NCBI RefSeq assembly: GCF_002019695.1
Contig: NZ_KV917376.1
Coordinates: 854,369-918,368 of the forward strand
Direction: 5' to 3'
DNA from: Evansella clarkii
Lineage (GTDB): Bacteria; Bacillota; Bacilli; Bacillales; Salisediminibacteriaceae
Length of the DNA: 64,000 nucleotides
The first letter of the stretch is position 1; each line of letters opens with the position of its first letter. The position numbers and the translations under genes were made by a program. The notes beneath the pieces are model-generated. The model had not been told where the DNA came from and searched no databases. It saw only the letters and a program-made list of their open reading frames with translations. Shown one piece after another: positions 36,504 to 44,586 of the stretch.

Positions 36504-37321
36504 TATTCTAACCGCTCCCTTACGCGATTACTAATCAAGTCAATGATTGAGATCGCTACGAATGTCACGAGGATGATTGTTGCCACATTAGCATAGTTGA
36601 ACGTGTTCAGCTGCTGGCGCAGTATTATACCAATACCGCCGGCGCCAACGAAACCAAGCACAACAGAGGCTTTCACATTTATCTCCAGAACATAAAGAGT
36701 ATAAGATGCAAACTGAGGTAAAATCTGTGGCATAATCCCAAAAGTAATTACCTGAAAGACATTTCCCCCTGAAGCTCTTACCGCTTCCACAGGTCCAGGA
36801 TCGATCGCTTCAATAGTTTCACTTATCAGCTTTGCAAGTATCCCTATAGAGAAGACGAATAAAGCGAGAATACCTGAAACAGCACCAATCCCTACCAGCG
36901 CAACAAACAATACAGCGAGGATAATTTCAGGGATCGTTCTAAGCAGGTTCAGAAAATTACGCACACCCTGGTAAAAAAGCGGATTTCTGTTAATATTGCT
37001 TGAAGCTATAAAACTTACAGGTAAAGCAACTAATGCAGCAAGCGTTGTACTGAAAAGAGCCATGTTCCATGTTTCCAGCAACGCCATCGCTACGCGGGGC
37101 AAATAGCTCCAGTTAGGCGGCCATAAGTCATCTACTGCAAATAGAAAAATGATCGGCAGCCCGTCAATCACCCTGTCAGGAAAGGCTTCTGTCTGATAGG
37201 CAGCGAGAAAATACAGGCCAATCACCACAGCTATTACAGACCCGATATACCACTTCACGCCTTTTGGAGTAAGAGGATATTTCTTTTGCTCTGTAGGTTG
37301 ATTGTTTTCCTGCTTTTCCAT
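36503..37321 (-). CDS. phnE: Phosphonate-type ABC transporter permease 1
   Basis: 272 residues. Polar N-terminus (about 1-25), then six helices with EAVRASGGNVFQVITFGIMPQ and VLGFVGAGGIGIILRQQL. A paralogue of the next gene. It overlaps phnC by one base. No C-P lyase genes occur in the window, so the system may bring in phosphite or intact phosphonates used elsewhere. Confidence 0.92.
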   Translation of the reverse strand: MEKQENNQPTEQKKYPLTPKGVKWYIGSVIAVVIGLYFLAAYQTEAFPDRVIDGLPIIFLFAVDDLWPPNWSYLPRVAMALLETWNMALFSTTLAALVALPVSFIASSNINRNPLFYQGVRNFLNLLRTIPEIILAVLFVALVGIGAVSGILALFVFSIGILAKLISETIEAIDPGPVEAVRASGGNVFQVITFGIMPQILPQFASYTLYVLEINVKASVVLGFVGAGGIGIILRQQLNTFNYANVATIILVTFVAISIIDLISNRVRERLE

Positions 37322-38094
37322 TAGCTCTCATCTCCTCCGAGAAGATCCTCTTCTTTGATCGGACGGCCATAGATTTCTTCGAATGTTTTATCAGTTACTT
37401 TATCAATCGGTCCGTCAAATACAATTTCACCATCGCGCAACCCTACAATACGGTCGGCATATTCCTGAGCCATATCAATAAAGTGCAGGTTAACGAGGGT
37501 TGTTAAATTGTCTTCACGGCTTACCCGTTTAAGGTCTTTCATTACTTTATGTGATGTGGGAGGGTCAAGGCTGGCAACCGGCTCATCGGCTAAGATAACT
37601 TTCGGCTGCTGTGTCAAAACACGGGCAATACTAACCCGCTGCTGCTGTCCTCCACTCAGCTGGTCTGCCCGTACATATGCTTTCTCTTTTATTCCCACAC
37701 GCTCGAGGTTATCCATTGCCATTTGCAGATCCTCCTGCGGGAATAAACCGAGCATAGAACGGAGAGTCCCGGTATGGCCAAGGCGGCCTGCCATAACATT
37801 TCTCAAAACGGACATTCTCTTAACGAGATTATAGTTTTGAAAAATCATTCCCGCTTCAGTACGGAGTTTTCTCAGCTGTTTTTCTTTAAATTTAAGGATA
37901 TTTTCCCCGCCAAGGAGTAGCTCTCCCTCTGTCGGTGTTACCATGCGGTTAATGCTTCGGATTAAGGTCGATTTTCCGGCCCCGGACATACCAACAATGA
38001 CCACAAATTCACCTTCATTAAGCTTTAAGTTTATATTCTTTAATCCCTGATGCCCGTTCGGGTATGTAAGGGAAACATTCTTGAATTCAATCAC
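37321..38094 (-). CDS. phnC: Phosphonate-type ABC transporter ATPase
   Basis: 257-residue ABC ATPase: Walker A GMSGAGKSTLIRSINR, Q-loop MIFQNYNLV, signature LSGGQQQRVSIARVL, Walker B VILADEPVASLDP, and switch His in NLHFIDMA. The family length and PhnC-type spacing are clear. It is the first gene of the permease-ATPase segment; phnD precedes it after a 343-bp gap containing a terminator. Confidence 0.93.
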   Translation of the reverse strand: MIEFKNVSLTYPNGHQGLKNINLKLNEGEFVVIVGMSGAGKSTLIRSINRMVTPTEGELLLGGENILKFKEKQLRKLRTEAGMIFQNYNLVKRMSVLRNVMAGRLGHTGTLRSMLGLFPQEDLQMAMDNLERVGIKEKAYVRADQLSGGQQQRVSIARVLTQQPKVILADEPVASLDPPTSHKVMKDLKRVSREDNLTTLVNLHFIDMAQEYADRIVGLRDGEIVFDGPIDKVTDKTFEEIYGRPIKEEDLLGGDES

Positions 38095-38241
38095 TGCTGT
38101 TCACCTTCCCAATGTTAACTTTTCTATAAGACCTGAGTGTTCTATTACAAATATTGATCTTTTCGCCGTACTGCCATGACAGCACGGTCCCGTTTCATGC
38201 TGATAATCTCGCCGCTCCAGTCAACAAGGCTTCCACATAAA

Positions 38242-38320
38242 GTGAAACTTCAATCAGTGAGGGTTTTGTCCATCCCCAACTGATGGTAAGTTGAGCTAAT
38301 CGGGATGAACATCAGTATTT
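38242..38320. repeat. Dispersed hairpin repeat, copy B
   Basis: It aligns with 28629-28710. ATCAGT and ACTGAT flank GGG/CCC, giving a clear hairpin, followed by TAAGTTGAGCTAATCGG. It is outside coding sequence. Confidence 0.6.
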
Positions 38321-38335
38321 ATCAGAATTTTCTAT

Positions 38336-38398
38336 GAAAAAAGAAGGGCTCGCTGTCACTGCAAAAACGCACTCTCAGTGACAACAAAGACCTTCTTC
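38336..38398 (-). terminator. Terminator of phnD
   Basis: Minus strand: AGAAGG and GTCACTG pair with CAGTGAC and CCTTCT around a 14-nt loop, then TTTTTT. It ends phnD before phnC, so the binding protein can be made in excess. Confidence 0.82.
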
Positions 38399-38437
38399 AT
38401 ATTAGCAGTGCATTAATAATTTATTTATAACCTGAAA

Positions 38438-39340
38438 TTAGTTGGCAAGGTCGTCTTCAAATTCAGCGAAAACTTCTCTGACAATATCGTAATCTTCTGA
38501 TTCTGCTTCAACAATACCATCCCAAGTATAAATCTCGTGCATGATTGCAAGCATTTCTTCGTTATCATTTAAGCTCATGAACGCATCTACAATTTCTTGT
38601 TTAAGATCTTCCGGCATTCCGCTTCTTACTGAAATAGTATCATTTGGAATTGGATCTGTATAACCGATAACACGGAGATCATCGTAAATGTCCGGAAACT
38701 CGCCTGCGAGTGTATCCCGGGCATCGTCAAATGTTGTAGCGAAATCTGCCTGCCCGTCAAGTAACTGCATTATCGCGTTATCGTGACCGCCGACACTGAA
38801 TCTCTGAAAATGGTTGTCCAGATTATCAACGCCCATATCAATTAACTGCTTAGCCGGGAACAGGAATCCTGAAGTAGAAAGGTCATCTGCGTATGCCCAA
38901 ACAAGTCCTTCTTCCTCCAGTAAATCTTCAATACTTTCAATTGGAGAATCTGCTGGTACCGTGTATTGCGCTACATAGGAATCTTCCCCATGACGTACCG
39001 ATTTCAGAATTACTTCCACATCAGCACGGTTCTCTGCCTGAACAAATCCAAATGGATTTAAGAAACCGATATCAACTTGCTGTGTTCTCATTGCTTCAAT
39101 AAGACCACTGAAATCTACCATAACTTCTGCCTGAACTTCGATTCCGAGTTCTTCAGAAAGAAACTCTTCCAGAGGCTCAGCAGTAGTAGCTATTTCCCCT
39201 GCATCCTGAGAAGGAATAAAACCCATGACCAGTGTGTCGATTTCTTCGTTACCTGCAGCGTTATTATTTCCCCCGCCGCATGCAGCTAACGTTCCTGTGA
39301 GCAAAACTGCACCTAAAGAAAAAGCTAAACGTTTAAACAA
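38438..39340 (-). CDS. phnD: Phosphonate-type ABC substrate-binding lipoprotein
   Basis: About 300 residues. Lipoprotein signal with lipobox LTGTLAAC, then a PhnD-type periplasmic-binding fold (TLVMGFIPSQDA, LEEFLSEELGIEVQAEVM, DIGFLNPFGFVQA). The start is taken as a TTG at 39340 because GGGGTGG lies 6 nt upstream. The ATG seen at that spot is out of frame, and the longer frame from 39400 has no ribosome site. It captures phosphonate or related oxyanions for PhnC/PhnE. Confidence 0.9.
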   Translation of the reverse strand: MFKRLAFSLGAVLLTGTLAACGGGNNNAAGNEEIDTLVMGFIPSQDAGEIATTAEPLEEFLSEELGIEVQAEVMVDFSGLIEAMRTQQVDIGFLNPFGFVQAENRADVEVILKSVRHGEDSYVAQYTVPADSPIESIEDLLEEEGLVWAYADDLSTSGFLFPAKQLIDMGVDNLDNHFQRFSVGGHDNAIMQLLDGQADFATTFDDARDTLAGEFPDIYDDLRVIGYTDPIPNDTISVRSGMPEDLKQEIVDAFMSLNDNEEMLAIMHEIYTWDGIVEAESEDYDIVREVFAEFEDDLAN

Positions 39341-39426
39341 AGCATGCCACCCCAATTTTCTGAATTTGTTGAAAAATGACGATATAAGTCGCCAAATCAC
39401 TAGTTATAATTATTATTGAATACCAT

Positions 39427-39443
39427 TGTAATGTCAATGTAAT
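39427..39443 (-). promoter_or_regulatory. Possible PhoP-type direct repeat before phnD
   Basis: Coding strand ATTACA-N5-ATTACA, 11-bp period, about 90 nt before phnD. The PhoP consensus is TT(A/T/C)ACA-N5 repeats; each half differs at one base. Phosphate-starvation control is plausible only. Confidence 0.4.
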
Positions 39444-39592
39444 TTTAAGCGATTTCATAATAATTTTTGCAAAACTGTTAATATAAAGATTTTGCTGAAA
39501 TTCCTTTTGATACACGTAAAAAGATCCTCGTTTATCCCAAAGGCCTAAGCACACAACGACCTAACGAAAAGTGACTCCTGGTCTATGTTTTA

Positions 39593-39736
39593 AAAAAGCT
39601 CTGTTAAACTTTATTGTTGATTTCCACTACAGGACGCTCGCTTGCACCACAGGCATTAGCTGAAGGCGCCTCGCTTCCTTTCGCTACAATCAGCATACAT
39701 GTAAAAATCAACATTGGACTTTAACAAAGCCTTTAA
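39593..39736. repeat. MITE-like element with about 30-bp terminal inverted repeats
   Basis: The left end (39593-39623) and the complement of the right end (39736-39703) match at most positions: AAGCTCTGTTAAACTT-TTGTTGATTT against GGCTTTGTTAAAGT-ATGTTGATTT. The interior has GGACGCTCGCTTGCACCAC, also in 31539-31696. No coding capacity. Confidence 0.7.
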
Positions 39737-39783
39737 AAAAGAAAAAACGAGGTTCCGTAAATACGCACATTCGCTATAAAACA

Positions 39784-39823
39784 AACAAGAACGCCTGGAT
39801 AATAAAATCCAGCCGTTCTTGTT
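39784..39823. terminator. Terminator, likely bidirectional
   Basis: Stem ACAAGAACG-CTGGAT / ATCCAG-CGTTCTTGT with a T-rich tail on either strand. Confidence 0.75.
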
Positions 39824-39846
39824 CTCTTTATATAATGGTATTTATA

Positions 39847-39877
39847 TTTTTCCGGACTTTCTCTCCAGTCCGGAAAA
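39847..39877 (-). terminator. Terminator of the HAD gene
   Basis: Stem TTTTCCGGACT/AGTCCGGAAAA directly after the stop codon. Confidence 0.85.
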
Positions 39878-39882
39878 CTACT

Positions 39883-40713
39883 TTAAGATGTCTGCCAGCT
39901 CTTTCTTAATGAGCTTGTCCAGTCATTTATTTTGTTTACCTGATACAAGTCTTTATGCTCTGTCGGGTGGGGGTGTTCAGATATATAGACGGCTTTCATA
40001 CCAAGTAATAAGGCTGGTGCTATTTCGTTAATAAAATTATCACCAACTGAAACCATTTGGCCGAAAGGAATCTTATAAATGCTCTGAAGCTCTTCAAAGA
40101 ATGCTTTCGTCCTGGCCGGCTTTTGAGCGGAGGTGATGACATGATCAAAAACCCCTGTTAACTCCAGTTCGCCAAGAAGTCTTAGTACGTCTTCCCGGTC
40201 ACTGTTAGTCATAAGTGCTATATCATGCCTTTCTCTTAGCTCCAGTAAGAATTCCCGAAGACCGGAGATCGCTTCAAGTGTAAACTCCTCGCTGACCATG
40301 TATTCTTTCGTTTGCAGATACCTCGGATAACAGTCTTTTACTCCGTAATGTTTTGCACTGGCAAATGGCAGCCACCATCCATCTCCAATTGCCACCAGTT
40401 TCTTAAAATCAAATACAAGCTGCTCCTCCCCATATATTCGTTCAGGGGCATCGACTTTTTCTCCGTTCCACTTATGGGCTTCCACTGCCTTCAATGTGAG
40501 TGGATCCACGGTAACGGCTAAATCATTTTCCACATCATAGGCTTTTCCAATAGCTACGGGATGCTCTCCAGCCTTCATTTTTTCATAGTCGTTCCAGAAT
40601 GCTTCCCGATTCTCTTCAGGCACATCCTGCATCAGCAGTTCTGCATAGTAGTCAAAATGGTCTGTTCCTTCATAAAGCGTTCCGTCTAAATCAAATATGT
40701 ATAAATTTTTCAT
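39883..40713 (-). CDS. HAD-superfamily phosphatase
   Basis: 276-residue cytosolic hydrolase: motif I FDLDGTLYEG, motif II MTNSDREDV, motif III Lys in KPARTKAFF, motif IV SVGDNFINEI. A large cap (about 15-135) includes GDGWWLPFASAKHYG, which is not typical of phosphoglycolate phosphatases. Substrate unknown. Monocistronic with its own terminator. Confidence 0.86.
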   Translation of the reverse strand: MKNLYIFDLDGTLYEGTDHFDYYAELLMQDVPEENREAFWNDYEKMKAGEHPVAIGKAYDVENDLAVTVDPLTLKAVEAHKWNGEKVDAPERIYGEEQLVFDFKKLVAIGDGWWLPFASAKHYGVKDCYPRYLQTKEYMVSEEFTLEAISGLREFLLELRERHDIALMTNSDREDVLRLLGELELTGVFDHVITSAQKPARTKAFFEELQSIYKIPFGQMVSVGDNFINEIAPALLLGMKAVYISEHPHPTEHKDLYQVNKINDWTSSLRKSWQTS

Positions 40714-40808
40714 TTTGTCTGTCTCCCTTTTCCTAATAAAGACTCCTGCATTATTTTATCATTGCGGCAGATAAAATTACAGCTCATATACGGTCGTGAG
40801 TTTATAGT

Positions 40809-40845
40809 ATAAAAAACCTCTGTCCTTTAAGGGGACAGAGGGTGT
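40809..40845 (-). terminator. Terminator of the fni operon
   Basis: Minus-strand stem CCCTCTGTCCCC/GGACAGAGG followed by TTTTTTATACT, 117 nt past the fni stop. Confidence 0.85.
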
Positions 40846-40961
40846 AGACTTTCGGAGCTGACTGCTCACCGCGTCTCCGGTAAGAGATATAAATTTCAGC
40901 TTCTCTTTAAGCTGCTAATAACTGTATCCGAAAAAGGCTCTCTCCTGAGCCCGCTGAGACT

Positions 40962-42002
40962 CTAGCGCTGTTCCCTCAAACGAGGGGAGTCCTTCAATTC
41001 CCGTATCGTCTCCGCTCCTATTCCGAACATCGCCATTCGAAGTTCCATTTCCCTGATTTCCATCACGTTAAGAACATCTTCCGGGCTCTCGGTCGCTTCT
41101 TTCAGGATCGATCTGCCAAACCCAGCCATGTCAGCTCCCAGAGCGATGGCCTTGGCCCCGTCAAGGCCTGTCCGCATACCGCCGCTGGCAATCAGCGGAT
41201 GGCCCCCGACTTGTTCCCGAACCTGCCTGATCGATTCCACTGTCGGAATGCCCCATTCGCTGAATGCTTCTGCTGCAGCCTGCCGTACAGGATCTTTCGA
41301 ACGGAATTTTTCCACCTGGCTCCAGGAAGTGCCTCCTGCTCCGGCGACATCGATAAACGAAACCCCGGCTTCCATTAGATTTTTAGCTGTCTGTCCATCG
41401 ATTCCCCAGCCTACTTCTTTCACCCCAACAGGAACCTCCAGTGTGCTGCAGAGTTCTTCGATTTTCTTTAATATCCCTTTGAAGTTAGTATCGCCTTTAT
41501 CCTGTATTACTTCCTGAATACTGTTCAAATGGAGAACGAGCATATCAGACTCGGTTATCTCAATAATCTTCCTGCATTCCTCGATCCCGTAGCCATAATT
41601 AAACTGAACGGCACCCAGGTTGGCAATTATCGGAACACTCGGTGCGTATTTCCTCATTAAGAAGGAGGAGGAGTGCCCGTCGCTGTCAAGCAGTGCTCTG
41701 GTGGATCCGAGCGCGAGGGCCCAGCCTCTTATCTCGGCCGCCTCTGCCAGATTACGGTTTATCTTCTCAGCCAGGGCTGTACCGCCCGTCATGGAACTTA
41801 TCAGAAACGGCGTTTTGCATTCAAATCCAAGAAAAGTGGTTTCCAGAGAGATTTCATCAAAATTGATTTCCGGGAGAGCATTGTGTATGAACATAAGCGA
41901 ATCAAATCCTGTTGAGATAGATTCCCCCGTAACCTTTTCGTTCAGCGCAATTTTAATATGTTCAGATTTTCTTTGCTCGATTGAGCTGGCCAATGCCAAC
42001 AC
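40962..42002 (-). CDS. fni: Type 2 isopentenyl-diphosphate isomerase
   Basis: 346-residue FMN-dependent TIM-barrel enzyme interconverting IPP and DMAPP. Landmarks: RKSEHIKIAL at the N-terminus, FLISSMTGGT, LALGSTRALL, the FMN-site VKEVGWGIDGQTAKNL, DVAGAGGTSW, and IASGGMRTGLDGAKAIALGA. The start is uncertain: GTG at 42002 or TTG at 41993, the latter better spaced from AGGTG. It follows the squalene/phytoene-synthase-like gene by 92 bp and shares its direction, pointing to one isoprenoid operon. Confidence 0.93.
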   Translation of the reverse strand: MLALASSIEQRKSEHIKIALNEKVTGESISTGFDSLMFIHNALPEINFDEISLETTFLGFECKTPFLISSMTGGTALAEKINRNLAEAAEIRGWALALGSTRALLDSDGHSSSFLMRKYAPSVPIIANLGAVQFNYGYGIEECRKIIEITESDMLVLHLNSIQEVIQDKGDTNFKGILKKIEELCSTLEVPVGVKEVGWGIDGQTAKNLMEAGVSFIDVAGAGGTSWSQVEKFRSKDPVRQAAAEAFSEWGIPTVESIRQVREQVGGHPLIASGGMRTGLDGAKAIALGADMAGFGRSILKEATESPEDVLNVMEIREMELRMAMFGIGAETIRELKDSPRLREQR

Positions 42003-42094
42003 CTGCCTTTGCCATCAAGATTCCTTACAATTTCTCCCCTGTATACAGAGGAAGATCATATAATATAAACCTTCTTCCCTCTCAACATCGAGAG

Positions 42095-42907
42095 TTAATC
42101 GATTTGAACTTCTTTCACGGTTTGTTCCACTTCCGCACGGGACATTTTTTCACGGCCCTCTTTCAGCGCATTTAATGTTTTATGAGCCAGGGAGAGGGGC
42201 AGACGGCAAAATAATATAATGCTTTTTTTACTAAGAGACTTCATATATTCATCTGCTTTTGCCAGATTTTCATCTGCGTATGCGAACAGCTCTGTACGTG
42301 TCCAGCCATCAGGCACAAAGCTTACCCCCCGTTCTTCCAAATCTTCCTGCTCATTCCGCAGTATATTCACAGCCTGAAGCCCTCTTCCATAACTGATGGC
42401 AAGGTCCCTGTCTGTTTTTTCCCCACCATAGTACTCCCAGAGATCCGAAAGCATAACTCCAACAAGCCCCGCAACGTAATATGTATAGTTGTCCAAATCC
42501 TCACGAGTGCGGATTTCCCAATTTGCTTTTGACCACGTTGCCATACCAAAAGCCATCTCACATGCAGCATTACTGATGATTGGCCGGGCATCCTTGGGGC
42601 AGGCTTCCAGCCATTCTTCTAATCGGAGCGTGACTTCCGGCATCCGGTCTTTTACCGGTTCAATAATTTCCTTATATTCTTCCCTATTAAATCCATGCTT
42701 AAATAAATCACTTACTTGCATCAGGATAGTATGTTTTACCTCATTGTCCACTTCTTCATGATCTTCAATTTCATCAATAGCCCGAAATACCAAATAAGCA
42801 GCTGCGACCGATTGTTTTAACTCCTTCTGCAAGAAAGTAATGGGAATATAAAATGTTCTGCTCGTCTCTTTCAGCATACGCATTGCATCTTTAGGAAACC
42901 TGCTCAT
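42095..42907 (-). CDS. Squalene/phytoene-synthase-like protein, YisP type
   Basis: 270 residues of the all-helical head-to-head prenyl synthase fold. The first Asp-rich motif is intact (RAIDEIED). The second region reads YGRGLQAVNILRNEQEDLEE, where the usual NILRD is NILRN. B. subtilis YisP, of similar length, has lost synthase activity and acts as a farnesyl-diphosphate phosphatase involved in membrane microdomains. This gene could be either a synthase or YisP-like; the altered motif and lone isomerase neighbour favour YisP-like. Confidence 0.8.
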   Translation of the reverse strand: MSRFPKDAMRMLKETSRTFYIPITFLQKELKQSVAAAYLVFRAIDEIEDHEEVDNEVKHTILMQVSDLFKHGFNREEYKEIIEPVKDRMPEVTLRLEEWLEACPKDARPIISNAACEMAFGMATWSKANWEIRTREDLDNYTYYVAGLVGVMLSDLWEYYGGEKTDRDLAISYGRGLQAVNILRNEQEDLEERGVSFVPDGWTRTELFAYADENLAKADEYMKSLSKKSIILFCRLPLSLAHKTLNALKEGREKMSRAEVEQTVKEVQID

Positions 42908-43282
42908 TTTATTTTCGTACCTCCTGTTTTAATCTGTCTATACTTTCAGTAACTCATATAAAAGGAATTGTATATAAACATGATTCGCCAGACCTTGCCT
43001 TTGATTTCCATTATTCCATTACATGCTGTTCAAACACAAGGATAAAGGATAGAAAGCTTTGAAAAAACTGAGGCCGACGTTCTTCTTCTGAATTTCTTCC
43101 CCCTCAAAAGCATCACCAGGTTAATTTAGCAGGCTGTTATATCTTTTGTTCAAACTATAATCATTATCCTTCATGCTGTCCAAGTAATCTATTTGAAACT
43201 CCTATGCGTGATCACCACTATACCGGAGCACAAAAAAGACCCCCAACCGAAATCGGTTGAGAGCCTTCCAAACGTAAGTTTA
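42908..43282. other. Upstream region of the isoprenoid operon and rpsI terminator
   Basis: Holds the operon promoter (not resolved) and, at 43232-43262, a minus-strand terminator (CAACCG/CGGTTG then TTTTTT) that belongs to the rpsI fragment. Nothing else recognised. Confidence 0.5.
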
Positions 43283-43345
43283 TTATCGCTTTGGGAACTG
43301 AGGTGCACGACGAGCAGCTTTAAGACCGTATTTCTTACGCTCTTT
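43283..43345 (-). pseudogene. rpsI: Displaced 3' end of rpsI (ribosomal protein S9)
   Basis: The minus strand encodes KERKKYGLKAARRAPQFPKR and a stop, the conserved C-terminus of ribosomal protein S9. The upstream sequence has no S9 similarity. A native-looking terminator follows at 43262-43232. This is what remains when an integrative element inserts at the 3' end of a gene and supplies its own copy of that end on the other side. The orientation agrees with the ancestral order rpsI-ybaJ-ybaK. No integrase gene is seen near this end. Confidence 0.85.
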
Positions 43346-44082
43346 AAGAGGTGGGGCTCTTTTCCGTTTTATGGAAATCGATAAACCGCTTAAAATCAGC
43401 ATTTCTCCCTTTAATATTTGATGGGATTTTTTTCTATTTCACACAAAGGGTATTCAAGGGGTATTCAAAAAGGTATTCAATATATATATGCTGGCAGGCT
43501 ATATACAGGAAACCCTCTTGATTTTTGCTTTACAGATTTTGGCTCAATTCATTATTAGAAATGGAGTATCTATTTGCTTGTGTTTCTACACTATGTTGCT
43601 GCTTTTTAAAGCTACTTCTCAAAGAAAACATTTACTGCCACAATGATACCCTCATATTATCTATGTGCGGTATATCATTCTGGTTTTATTCTTATCCTCC
43701 AGTAACAAGTTTGTGCTTCACCGCAGCTTTATAGGGAAGAATGTATAGAAATAACTAAAAACATTACTTCGGTAATTATTACCGGATTAACTACCGATTA
43801 CTGCATTACCATCTATGCGATGTTTTTTACCAAAAGTTACCACAGAATTTGCCACTTGTTGTCAACGAGTTTAAAGTAAAAAAGCTTAATCTCATTTTCT
43901 TACTGTGAAATTAAGCTGTGGTCTTTCGAAATCACGCAATAGTGAAATAACATTTTATATTGAATGGTATTGTTGTACTGCGTAACAAATGACTTTGTTT
44001 TTTTATTAATTATGCAAATTTATTAACAAACCCTTGTGGGTATGTGGCTCTATGATGTGATTACAAATTACAAATAACAACA
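43346..44082. other. AT-rich island end without recognisable genes
   Basis: About 740 bp. Contains direct repeats at 43448-43480 and a hairpin at about 43886-43920 (AGCTTAAT/ATTAAGCT). Short open frames here lack ribosome sites. Confidence 0.5.
43448..43480. repeat. Three direct repeats GGTATTCAA
   Basis: Copies at 43449, 43460 and 43472, spaced 11 and 12 bp, roughly one helical turn. They lie about 105 bp inside the island from the rpsI tail, where integrases often have arm-type sites. Confidence 0.6.
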
Positions 44083-44114
44083 AGAAAAGGAACTGCCTAT
44101 TCACAGTTCCTGCA
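44083..44114 (-). terminator. Terminator of the E2-E1/JAMM operon
   Basis: Minus-strand stem AGGAACTG/CAGTTCCT followed by TTTCTTGTTG, 9 nt past the stop. Confidence 0.78.
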
Positions 44115-44122
44115 TTCGAATA

Positions 44123-44584
44123 TTACTCCTCATATATTATATAATCTAGCTTCTTCCTCTTACTGTTCAGATAAATAAAAGTTCCGATCGATATATCATT
44201 ACGTTTTTTCCGTACAATGATAAGGAGTGGACAATCATTTTGGTAAGAGTCAGTTTCAGATATTTCAAACATAGACTTATTATCTTGTGGACTAGGAACG
44301 GGCTTTCCTAAAGGGTGTGTATGCCACTCGCCAAGATAATTTAATCCCCCATTCGACTGCTCAAATATTTCCTCTATCTTGTTATTACAATAGTCAACAT
44401 CTCTCTCAAAGTGTAACAATTGATGCTTGGCATTTGGACCAGGACCTGTATTATCTGTAATAACAAATTCATTCCCTACCCGATACCCAATTAAAACTCC
44501 TCCTGTTTCTTTAAGACCAAATAATTTTGTCTCATTGAAAAAGGAGTCCATAACTTTATAATGAATAAAGATTTTATATGACAT
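44123..44584 (-). CDS. JAMM/MPN+ isopeptidase (JAB, Cap3-like)
   Basis: 153-residue zinc metalloprotease of the prokaryotic JAB family. The catalytic set is complete: Glu26 (KETGGVLIG), His88 and His90 (EWHTHP), Ser98 and Asp101 (H-x-H-x7-S-x2-D). In ubiquitin-like systems such enzymes process the modifier's C-terminus or remove conjugates; in CBASS the equivalent is Cap3. It follows the E1 stop by 2 nt, with AGGAG inside the end of E1. Intact, unlike its E2-E1 partner. Confidence 0.92.
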   Translation of the reverse strand: MSYKIFIHYKVMDSFFNETKLFGLKETGGVLIGYRVGNEFVITDNTGPGPNAKHQLLHFERDVDYCNNKIEEIFEQSNGGLNYLGEWHTHPLGKPVPSPQDNKSMFEISETDSYQNDCPLLIIVRKKRNDISIGTFIYLNSKRKKLDYIIYEE

Positions 44585-44586
44585 TT

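Larger units (their letters stand above)
38095..38437. other. Spacer between phnD and phnC
   Basis: Contains the dispersed repeat copy B (38242-38320) and a strong terminator (38336-38398). The remainder is featureless. The permease genes may therefore be transcribed by readthrough or from an unrecognised promoter. Confidence 0.5.

Noticed and set aside
43193-43384. 63-codon plus-strand frame
   Set aside because: Antisense to the rpsI 3' fragment and its terminator.
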